In this document: positions 57,701 through 64,000 of the stretch, one piece after another
Numbering within the stretch: the stretch's first letter is position 1
Layout: every line of letters starts with the position of its first letter
Assembly: GCA_045568115.1 (NCBI GenBank)
Contig: JBJLBO010000001.1
Span: 62,001 to 126,000, forward strand
Direction: 5' to 3'
Source of the DNA: MGIIb-O1 sp002457595
GTDB lineage: Archaea > Thermoplasmatota > Poseidoniia > Poseidoniales > Thalassarchaeaceae
Length of the DNA: 64,000 nucleotides
Notes under the pieces: model-generated
The model's input: the letters and a program-made list of their open reading frames with translations, nothing else
Database searches by the model: none
What the model was told of the DNA's origin: nothing
Made by a program: the position numbers and the translations under genes

Positions 57701-57833
57701 TGGTAAACATGGTTCAATCGTTCTAGATGGATTTGGATTTGAAGAACTCAGTCGAGATGAGGTTCAGTGGAGACTAGACCAAGGAATCTCGATTGAAGAA
57801 CTACGTGACGAATTCGGTGAGGACGAGGTATGA
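54759..57833 (+). CDS. Surface LTD/phospholipase D-like phosphodiesterase
   Basis: About 1024 residues. A signal segment ('AALIGLILLVSSLVSPMTLL') is followed by two lamin-tail-like domains ('CINEVMADADGSD...EWVELWNSG' and 'FTRIMPGEV...DWLEITNFG') linked by a Gly/Ser tract. The PLD part carries two HKD motifs: His501-x-Lys503-x4-Asp508 in 'IHSKVAVKD' and His708-x-Lys710-x4-Asp715 in 'LHNKGMIVDD', each followed by 'SSGNW' or 'GSMNWGSNS'. TSP3-like Ca loops ('DTDSDGDLLPDSWEEL'), one transmembrane helix (about 57480-57545) and an acidic tail finish it. Substrate may be DNA/RNA or phospholipid; LTD plus PLD is often seen in exonucleases. Its last four bases overlap the thymidine phosphorylase start. 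Confidence 0.87.
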   Translation: MRRGIRIMNEATARSAALIGLILLVSSLVSPMTLLDNIQERAESSEHGCVVCINEVMADADGSDKGIFPQGEWVELWNSGDSAVNLQGWTIVDIGGWTHPIDENSWVEFDQLITPYSIEPGNYAVIAENDIGTLRLNNAGETIYLKDSANTTVDTVVTSPSSNGISKIADPNNSNSEWIDAESPSPGQVNVNGGGGSGSGGGGSDWVDSGSSPWDGEYDIKFTRIMPGEVPDRDNDWLEITNFGDEEANITGWSIERIRSTTPWVSKFGLFTIPAGESVVLSENPANLLADGGISSLDGNSVLDNMPWLVDSGAAFQLKEPAGTVVDALVYNGGDAEIEGWTGSAISVPGDGSPGLILMRGDGCSPGGDSDSATEWEIRWIRIGASTFCDGGLIEAHSGMSATASFSPETGLEDLLGWIADADTSLHVHMYEFLHPDLTHALIAALDRDVSVTILLEEGILDDSSTKNDQRGHAQSISDAGGTVYWMVDPTVISSPYQFIHSKVAVKDSQSVWISSGNWKESSLPTVDESGNREWSLFIDSTEVAIKALERMVFDENSNHLHIDSHSSYYAPSDDWELPQPSNTLPNESPNPDTTTPFRTRILTCPDDCVTGIVSEINEADSNIRLSLQYLDLDWYWGFGAENPILESLHQAASRGVRIELMINAFYADWDDDVRDAVNLFNTDWNATQGLDVNARLMSTAPDIWKLHNKGMIVDDDTVLVGSMNWGSNSMLRNREMGIISESSELTAVFLSKFNDDWNRLDDDTDSDGDLLPDSWEELHGLDRHNAAVLGTALSEQSLDGDDDGLNNLNEYLLNGNPNDNDTDDDCILDGDEEAFAQSVMRSPGISMVSADVDQNGIPDGEQFGCENNTETNDSGSENENNTNETDNQGGIEIPIINVREDPLSTPGAKFLLGLTVIAGISVIGAGVSIIRRPKTKAEEKLIDDSGYSFDEADVQKAILSGTRFDESSEDTRQWTEGKDDGKHGSIVLDGFGFEELSRDEVQWRLDQGISIEELRDEFGEDEV

Positions 57834-59107
57834 GTAATTCCATGCAAGAAATTGTCGACGGAATAGTCACTGGTTCTTTGGATGACGCAGAAGTTCTAGA
57901 ATGGCTAAGTTTTGTTTTTGAAAATGGTTTGAATAATAATGAAGTTGTCGATTTGACAAAATCAATGAGAGACTCAGGAGAAGTTCTTGAATGGCCAGAA
58001 GAGTCGGCTAATCTTGTTGTTGACAAGCATTCTACAGGTGGAGTTGGAGACAAAGTTTCGATTGTCCTGGCCCCCGCCCTAGCCGCTTGTGGGCTCAAGG
58101 TTCCGATGATTTCTGGACGAGGACTAGGCCATACTGGAGGCACTTTGGATAAACTAGAGAGTATTCCAGGATTCAATATAGAACTCGCCTCAAAACAAAT
58201 TCAAACCCAGGTTGGAAAGATAGGAATTGCAATGGTAGGACAGAGTGAAAACCTTGTTCCAGCCGACCGCAGAATGTATGCTCTAAGAGACATTAGCGGC
58301 ACCATTGCTTCAATTCCTCTAATTACTTCTTCGATCGTCTCAAAAAAAACTGCTGAAGGATTGTCTGCTCTAATTCTAGACGTCAAATACGGACGTGCGG
58401 CCTTCATGCAAGAACGAGAAGATGCTGCGGCATTAGCAAGCTCAATGGTTGATGCTGCAAATGGCATGGGCATTAGTACCACAGCCGTTCTGACCACAAT
58501 GGATCAGCCCCTAGGTTGTGCTGTTGGAAATGCTTTGGAAATCGTAGAGAGTGTGGAGACCCTATGTGGCCGTGGACCTCATGATTTAGAAGAATTAGTC
58601 TGTGTTCAAGGAGGGTTACTTTTGACCTCTACAGGGATTTCAGAAAATATGGAAGAAGGGGCCTTAATGATTCATAATTCACTCAATGATGGTTCTGCAT
58701 TAGAGAAGTTCATCGCTATGGTTGATGAACAAGGAGGAGATGGCAATATTTTTGATTCTGATATGTCTATGCTTAGGGGGCTAGGTCTTCTTGATTCACA
58801 ATTGAAAAACACAGAAATATTCTCCGAAAAGAGTGGTTTTGTATCAGATATAGATGCAATGGTCATTGCTCTAGCATGTTGTGAATTAGGATCTGGACGG
58901 AAAAAACTTGGAGACTCAATAGATCATTCCGTTGGTGTAATAATCGAAGCTCAGGTTGGAGATGAATTGGAAGTAGGAGACTCGCTCCTAGTAATCTACC
59001 ACCGAGAAAACCTACCTATTGGAATGTCTAAGTCACTAGAATCAGCATTTACCATTTCAGATGATTCGATTGAAGTTCTTTCGAAGGTGAGCGAAATTAT
59101 CAGGTGA
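57830..59107 (+). CDS. deoA: Thymidine (pyrimidine-nucleoside) phosphorylase
   Basis: Splits thymidine or related pyrimidine nucleosides with phosphate to base and (deoxy)ribose-1-phosphate. The signature 'VVDKHSTGGVGDKVSIVLAP' plus 'MISGRGLGHTGGTLDKLESI' holds the phosphate- and sugar-binding residues, followed by 'LILDVKYGRAAFM' and 'QPLGCAVGNALEI'. At 425 residues it has the bacterial DeoA/Pdp length and lacks the extra N-terminal domain of archaeal AMP phosphorylase. It starts by an ATGA overlap with the PLD gene, indicating translational coupling, and is followed four bases later by the acyltransferase. Pairing with a possible exonuclease suggests nucleoside salvage. Confidence 0.93.
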   Translation: MSNSMQEIVDGIVTGSLDDAEVLEWLSFVFENGLNNNEVVDLTKSMRDSGEVLEWPEESANLVVDKHSTGGVGDKVSIVLAPALAACGLKVPMISGRGLGHTGGTLDKLESIPGFNIELASKQIQTQVGKIGIAMVGQSENLVPADRRMYALRDISGTIASIPLITSSIVSKKTAEGLSALILDVKYGRAAFMQEREDAAALASSMVDAANGMGISTTAVLTTMDQPLGCAVGNALEIVESVETLCGRGPHDLEELVCVQGGLLLTSTGISENMEEGALMIHNSLNDGSALEKFIAMVDEQGGDGNIFDSDMSMLRGLGLLDSQLKNTEIFSEKSGFVSDIDAMVIALACCELGSGRKKLGDSIDHSVGVIIEAQVGDELEVGDSLLVIYHRENLPIGMSKSLESAFTISDDSIEVLSKVSEIIR

Positions 59108-59111
59108 TAGC

Positions 59112-60176
59112 ATGAGACTGAACCATATCGATCAAATGAAAGCTATTGCAGTTCTCTGTATGGTTGAAGTTCACACAGCTGCGATTATTCCTCCTGAGGG
59201 GATCTCAGTAGGACATCCAGCAGCCTTTGTCGCAGCAGCATTTGGAGGAATGGCTGCACCTTTATTCGTGACATTATCTGGTTGGGGAATCCATAGGGGT
59301 GCACAACGTAGATTTGCAGATAATTTCAACAACAGTGCGTGGATTGACTGGGTGCTACCTCGTGTTATACTACTAACTATGTGCCAGTTCCTAGTCAATA
59401 TTCTGTTGAATGTGGAAAGAGGTGGCAGATTTGAGTGGCAGACTCCAGGAGTCCTCACATTACTAGCAATAGCTGCACTATTGGCACCATTACTTTCGAG
59501 ATTTAGTACAGCAAATCGCGGCATAATGATGACATTTTTGATGGTTACGCCACTAGCTCTTGGAAACCTAGCAGGTCCTGAATTAGGATGGTTTGCGAGA
59601 GTGGATTCAATTGGTCTTGTGGAATGGCTTGAGAGACTCATTCTGAATGGAACATATCCCGCCCTTCCATGGCTTGCATTTGTTCTCCTTGGATCTCTAA
59701 TTAGTGATTTAGAAAATAATCCTAAGCAACGCGATAGCATGATAGCTCTAGGGTTTGCAATTACTACTGCTACCATTGCTTACTCGGTCTACAACAATAT
59801 GGATTGGGCACTAACAGAAGGTGATGCCGTGCTTACATTCTTCCCTGCAACTATGGCTTTCATTATTGTTGCATCAACTTTCGTCCTATTAGCAGAAAAG
59901 TTACTTTCAGCATATTCATCCACTGGAAGTGAGAAACTATCTTTCTTGGAGCCAGCAGGAAAATTGACTTTGACCATATACATCTCTCATTTCGCAGTAT
60001 TAGGTATTGCAGCAATGTACATGGAAGGTGAGCCCCGTCTAGAATTAATTCCAGCCTTCTTAGTAACTATCGGACACACATTAATTTGGATTCCTTTGGC
60101 GGTGTTACACCAGAAATATATCTCTGAAATTTCCTTTGAAAATTTACTGAGAAGAATAAGTCAGTCGGCAAGATAA
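59112..60176 (+). CDS. DUF1624/HGSNAT-like membrane acyltransferase
   Basis: 354 residues, about nine or ten transmembrane helices. The opening 'RLNHIDQMKAIAVLCMVEVH' with a His at the end of the first helix, then 'FGGMAAPLFVTLSGWGIHRG', is typical of the DUF1624/heparan-alpha-glucosaminide N-acetyltransferase and YeiB/acyltransferase-3-like clan, which move acyl groups across membranes onto sugars or other surface molecules. Substrate unknown. A GGTGAT Shine-Dalgarno (59103-59108) overlapping the deoA stop supports ATG 59112. The 3' end overlaps the convergent M60 gene by 16 bases. Confidence 0.72.
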   Translation: MRLNHIDQMKAIAVLCMVEVHTAAIIPPEGISVGHPAAFVAAAFGGMAAPLFVTLSGWGIHRGAQRRFADNFNNSAWIDWVLPRVILLTMCQFLVNILLNVERGGRFEWQTPGVLTLLAIAALLAPLLSRFSTANRGIMMTFLMVTPLALGNLAGPELGWFARVDSIGLVEWLERLILNGTYPALPWLAFVLLGSLISDLENNPKQRDSMIALGFAITTATIAYSVYNNMDWALTEGDAVLTFFPATMAFIIVASTFVLLAEKLLSAYSSTGSEKLSFLEPAGKLTLTIYISHFAVLGIAAMYMEGEPRLELIPAFLVTIGHTLIWIPLAVLHQKYISEISFENLLRRISQSAR

Positions 60177-63100
60177 TCCGTTGTCCAATTTAATGGTCCA
60201 AACCAAACTGAGTTTTCCTCATTCGAGGCCTGTATTCTGCCGTAATAATTGGTTCCGCAGCAGGTCAGCCCAGAAACAATTTGTGAATCATTACCAACTG
60301 TTGTACTCCCAAAACTAGTGCTACTATCCCAACCTGAAGTTTGGTTACCCATGTCAGTTGTACCGTAATAGAATGTCAGAGTTGTATTCGTTCCATTATC
60401 ATAAGTCTCCCATGATATTGTAGTAGAAGTAGCATCAGATGGATCTGGTGAAGAAAGATTACGAAGAATGGCATCGTAAACGAAATATTCTCCTCGTAAT
60501 GGATCATCAACCCAAACTGGAAGATGAGAAAGAGAATCAAAAGTGTTCTGTGTAAGTGGGAAGCCCCAAGCTGAGTGATATGGGGCTAGATTGTATCCTG
60601 TGGCGTTAGATAGGTGCATAACCCAGGCATTGAACTCTTCAGTGTCATTCGTAGGCACTTGTAAAGATGGTAGTGTGTAGTAGACAGATAGTGCTTCGGT
60701 AATTGGGTCCCACCCCCATTCCTCCTTAATCAGAATGTAAGTATCCAAAGCTATCCAAACAGACCAGTTGGAGATATTTGAACCATCATCGAAGTAAGAT
60801 TCCATCCTAGTAGCCCTCTGTTCGGGATCAACAGCGCTATGGCCCTCTACACCGACCAAATCCTCCATAAGATGGACACTAGCAAAATTGCAACCAGTCT
60901 CGGTAGTCCCAGGTAGAGTTGAAGGCATCCACTGATGATTATGTCCTAATTCATGGAACATTCCCCAATCTCCGTTCTCACTCATGTGATCATAATCTAC
61001 TACATCGGCTACAGATAAATCATGAGCCATGAATGGATAACCTGAATGCATCCAACCTGCTGATATTTGGGCATCGAAAACCGCTCTCTCAACTCTTGGC
61101 CAAGGGGTGAAACCGTAGAGTTCGTGTTCCATATCTAGAGCATCATCCCACCACTGCATTAATTGAAATGGATTATTGAGATTACGTATTTCATCGCTTG
61201 GAACGGTCAAAATGAAATTATCGCTAACTAATTCCGCCCAAGGTGCTGGTTGATCTCTCTCAGAGTATAACCACTCAAAATCAGAGGTCACGCCCAATGT
61301 ATACATAGGAGCTCTGACTGCTCCAGAAATTGTTATTTCGAATAAACCAAAGTCAGAACCTGCGGGAATCGAAGCATAGATGGGACCACCAAATGCGTTA
61401 CCAACTTCTGTAGTAGTATTGTCAATCGACCATGTTCGATAAATTTTCGAGTGCCTTTTGATCACATCTTTGTGCCATAGTCCATCTGTATGTGCTCCAA
61501 TCAAAATATCAAATCCCAGTTCTGAGACTTGTTGGGTTACTGAAATAGTAATTATTTCGCCGGGTGGAGCATAGAGACCTGTTGACATCCTTAGAGCACT
61601 TCTTGCACCAGAATAACCGAAATTACTTGGAAGGCCACTTTGAGTTCCATTGATGAAAACTATTTCCGAAACTCGAGTCGCGTCTGCTGGCACTTCACCT
61701 GGGAATTCTACATGGCTAGGGTGTACGGGTAACTCATCAGCAGGTAGTCCAGACATCAGTGCTTCTTCCAGACGTAAAATTATGTCTGCAACAGAATCTT
61801 CACCTAGTTCATGACCGGTGGAGCTCCAAAGTGTGGAATAGGGGATCACTGTATATCCTGTTTGGTTCACCAAGTGACGTAAAGGACTCCAAAAATCAGT
61901 ATAATCAAGAGTCACGATTCCTGTGCAATGTGAAAGTGCCGAGTAGGCAGTCGCCGCATTGTCAGCATCCATATCTACACCATCTACTCGGTCTGCAAGC
62001 ACGCCAGCAATGGCATTACTAATTGTTGAGTACTCATCAGGCATGTTTTGGAAATATACATCATTGTCACCCCAATCGCTGGAGACAAAAAGGCCAGTAG
62101 TTTTTGCAATCTTATTTCCGGGATAATTGTGAGCAACATCGGAATTTGAATAGGACCAATACCAAGCATGACCACCCATTATCAGACCGCCGCCGGCAAG
62201 CATGAATTCAGTCAATGCAGCATTGTCGGAATCATCATGACCATTCCAAAATTCATCAAGTAAGCAATCGATGCCACCGAGATCAGCAGGTGTAATGGAA
62301 AAGTGAACATTATGCCCTGCGTCTCGCAATTCATCCTCAAAGCCATCAAAGCCAGCACCATAGGCTAATCCAACTTCGGCATTCTCACCGCAAACCCAAT
62401 CAACTGCCCTTAGAGAGAAGGGGTGATCGGTGGAGTCAACCCAACTTTCGTGTCCATAACCCAACATCTTGCCTTTTCCAACATGTCCAGCAGATACTAC
62501 AGGAATGCCACTTGACTCAAAGGCTACTGGGAATGCCCATTCACCAATAGGTAAGATTGGTGAAGGCCAGCCACCCCAATCGGCCTCAGTCATCCCCCTC
62601 AGTAAGTCACTCTGATCAGCGCGTAAATCGTGAACCACAATCCAAATATTGAGAGCCACACTACCCCCTGTGTTGGTTGCTGTAATTGTATATTCAGTCC
62701 AATCTGTACGATATGCAGGAGTGCCAGAAATGCTGCCATTTTCCAATAATAGCATCCCCTGAGGGAGGGGTGGCTCGATTGACCATGATTCAATATCTGG
62801 CCCATCATTTGTTACCTGAATAAATATTGACTCATTCGAAGCAAAAGCAAAATCATTTCCTTCCCAATAAATAAGATCAGGTGGTGCACTGGTAATTTTG
62901 AATCGGACTGTTGTATAGGTTGAACCACCGGTGTTGTTAGCCCAGATATTATGGGTTGACCAATCCTGAATATTTTCAGCGGTTCCTGAAATTGTTCCAT
63001 TATAGACATCAAAAATGAATCCTGAAGGAAGAACTGGTTCAATTTGCCAAGAATCTGGTGTACCACCTGAATAATTGGGTTCTATCCAACCAATACTTTG

Positions 63101-64000
63101 GTCTATCTCTAAGTCAATTTCGTAAGGTGAATATTGAATATTAGATACAGCAATGTCTGAAACGCTAATCAATACCTCAACATTGATTGAACCTGCTGTG
63201 TTTGTTGCTGTAACAAGATAAGTAGTGAGAGATTGTACAATACTTGGCGTCCCCCTAATCGAACCATCTATCTGATGAAGAGTCAGTCCATCTGGCAAGG
63301 GAGGTTCAACAGACCAAGACACTATCTCTCCACCACTGGTGAAAGGAATCTGCTGGAAGCTACTTCCTATCCTAAGTTCAAACCGATTCGCGTCATAACT
63401 CAGCCCCATGGGCGGGTCATGCAAAATAATAATTCGAATAATAACGCTTTCTTCACCAGCCTGATTGCTAGCAGTAATGGTATGGTTAGAATCGCCTAAG
63501 TGTGAAGGAGAACCCTCAATCGATCCATCTTGCAGCAGAATTATTCCATGAGGTAGTGAAGGGGACACACTCCAACTTTCGACATTTCCTCCACCTACAG
63601 AAGGAGGTAGAAGAGAGCAATACTTGTCTAACACACAATCAATTATAATGGAAGAATATTCAATATTAGAGGGAGGGGGTGAAATGATTTCAATATCTAT
63701 TGAGGTACTTATTGAACCCATGAAATTTGAGGCAACAATTGTGTATTTGGTATTCTGGGAAGGCGCAGTAGGAACTCCGAAAATAACACCTGTTTCTCTA
63801 TCTATAACAAGACCATTGGGTAAATTTGGATTGATGAGCCACGTATCAGGGCCATCTCCGAGAAATGATGGAGTCAGGGCCTGCATTTCATTTGCAACTT
63901 GTAATGTGATAGATTCTTCTCCATACGTCAAATCACTGGGTTTCGTCATTTGTCGACAAGAATCACCTGTGAATATCTCGTCTATGCGACAATCATCAGC
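60161..64000 (-). CDS. He_PIG repeat/TCAF-like M60 metalloprotease, 5'-partial
   Basis: The frame stays open to the window edge (17 more codons upstream of ATG 63949), so the N-terminus is missing. From the visible N-terminus there are five He_PIG immunoglobulin-like repeats, each with an 'LPxGxxL...GxIxGTP' core (63.9-62.65 kb). Then comes a glutamine-amidotransferase-like domain with 'GHVGKGKMLGYGHESW', 'GGGLIMGGHAWYW' and 'YPGNKI', the pattern of animal TCAF/FAM115 proteins. After a linker domain lies the gluzincin active site 'FHELGHNHQW' with a third-ligand Glu in 'PGTTETGCN' (about 60,900-60,958), defining peptidase M60. A fibronectin III-like domain closes the protein. M60 enzymes often cleave mucin-like glycoproteins. 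No anchor is visible at the C-terminus. Confidence 0.85.
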   Translation of the reverse strand, partial: ADDCRIDEIFTGDSCRQMTKPSDLTYGEESITLQVANEMQALTPSFLGDGPDTWLINPNLPNGLVIDRETGVIFGVPTAPSQNTKYTIVASNFMGSISTSIDIEIISPPPSNIEYSSIIIDCVLDKYCSLLPPSVGGGNVESWSVSPSLPHGIILLQDGSIEGSPSHLGDSNHTITASNQAGEESVIIRIIILHDPPMGLSYDANRFELRIGSSFQQIPFTSGGEIVSWSVEPPLPDGLTLHQIDGSIRGTPSIVQSLTTYLVTATNTAGSINVEVLISVSDIAVSNIQYSPYEIDLEIDQSIGWIEPNYSGGTPDSWQIEPVLPSGFIFDVYNGTISGTAENIQDWSTHNIWANNTGGSTYTTVRFKITSAPPDLIYWEGNDFAFASNESIFIQVTNDGPDIESWSIEPPLPQGMLLLENGSISGTPAYRTDWTEYTITATNTGGSVALNIWIVVHDLRADQSDLLRGMTEADWGGWPSPILPIGEWAFPVAFESSGIPVVSAGHVGKGKMLGYGHESWVDSTDHPFSLRAVDWVCGENAEVGLAYGAGFDGFEDELRDAGHNVHFSITPADLGGIDCLLDEFWNGHDDSDNAALTEFMLAGGGLIMGGHAWYWSYSNSDVAHNYPGNKIAKTTGLFVSSDWGDNDVYFQNMPDEYSTISNAIAGVLADRVDGVDMDADNAATAYSALSHCTGIVTLDYTDFWSPLRHLVNQTGYTVIPYSTLWSSTGHELGEDSVADIILRLEEALMSGLPADELPVHPSHVEFPGEVPADATRVSEIVFINGTQSGLPSNFGYSGARSALRMSTGLYAPPGEIITISVTQQVSELGFDILIGAHTDGLWHKDVIKRHSKIYRTWSIDNTTTEVGNAFGGPIYASIPAGSDFGLFEITISGAVRAPMYTLGVTSDFEWLYSERDQPAPWAELVSDNFILTVPSDEIRNLNNPFQLMQWWDDALDMEHELYGFTPWPRVERAVFDAQISAGWMHSGYPFMAHDLSVADVVDYDHMSENGDWGMFHELGHNHQWMPSTLPGTTETGCNFASVHLMEDLVGVEGHSAVDPEQRATRMESYFDDGSNISNWSVWIALDTYILIKEEWGWDPITEALSVYYTLPSLQVPTNDTEEFNAWVMHLSNATGYNLAPYHSAWGFPLTQNTFDSLSHLPVWVDDPLRGEYFVYDAILRNLSSPDPSDATSTTISWETYDNGTNTTLTFYYGTTDMGNQTSGWDSSTSFGSTTVGNDSQIVSGLTCCGTNYYGRIQASNEENSVWFGPLNWTTDYLAD

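Noticed and set aside
57830..59107. Archaeal AMP phosphorylase of the NMP pathway
   Set aside because: The extra N-terminal domain of that enzyme is missing, and no R15P isomerase or type III Rubisco is nearby; ordinary pyrimidine nucleoside phosphorylase fits better.

Overview
The window reads as a piece of an archaeal chromosome. The best guess is a marine planktonic euryarchaeon of the Ca. Poseidoniia type (Marine Group II/III); this is inferred from gene content and no phylogeny was run. Archaeal markers are an archaeal-type RNase HII and GluRS, uS15 with the archaeal N-terminus, archaeosine synthase (ArcS), CDP-archaeol synthase (CarS), an AglB/STT3 oligosaccharyltransferase and a UPF0201 protein. 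Coding density is very high. Several convergent gene pairs overlap by 4 to 16 bases, and many genes encode very large secreted or membrane-anchored proteins.

Layout. 0-6.7 kb (+): the 3' part of a surface protein gene, rnhB, gltX and a membrane protein with a zinc-ribbon tail. 6.7-9.9 kb (-): arcS, rpsO and a degenerate DHH/RecJ-Cdc45-like gene, probably one transcript. 10-17.5 kb: a surface protein gene with an abrupt internal change of base composition, dnaJ, a zinc-ribbon membrane protein, a UPF0201 protein, a pyroglutamyl peptidase-Nudix fusion, a PGES2-like glutaredoxin/GST protein and small hypotheticals. 17.5-23.3 kb (-): a giant thrombospondin-type-3 repeat protein. 23.5-26.9 kb: a metallo-beta-lactamase-fold hydrolase, convergent with a winged-helix/STAND ATPase/TPR regulator. 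26.9-44.2 kb (-): carS, purD, a 3177-residue AglB, a membrane-anchored subtilase and a beta-helix surface protein. 44.3-48.3 kb: three membrane/surface proteins. 48.4 kb: a CAU-anticodon tRNA with encoded CCA. 48.6-60.2 kb (+): six co-directional genes (predicted secreted OB-fold protein, TctA-like transporter, CD36-like receptor, LTD/phospholipase-D-like exoenzyme, thymidine phosphorylase, DUF1624-like acyltransferase). 60.2 kb to the end (-): a He_PIG/TCAF-like/M60 gluzincin protein running off the edge.

How it fits together. Most of the sequence encodes cell-surface biology: N-glycosylation (AglB), archaeal lipid head-group activation (CarS), exoproteases (S8, M60), a predicted extracellular HKD phosphodiesterase, a putative lipid receptor and adhesin-like scaffolds. 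This suits a heterotroph that degrades proteins, lipids or DNA at its surface. The most surprising items are an apparent archaeal CD36/scavenger-receptor-B homologue and, about 6 kb further on, a TCAF/FAM115-like M60 metalloprotease; both families are best known from animals. The giant AglB fusion follows. No insertion sequence, prophage, CRISPR array or rRNA was seen.
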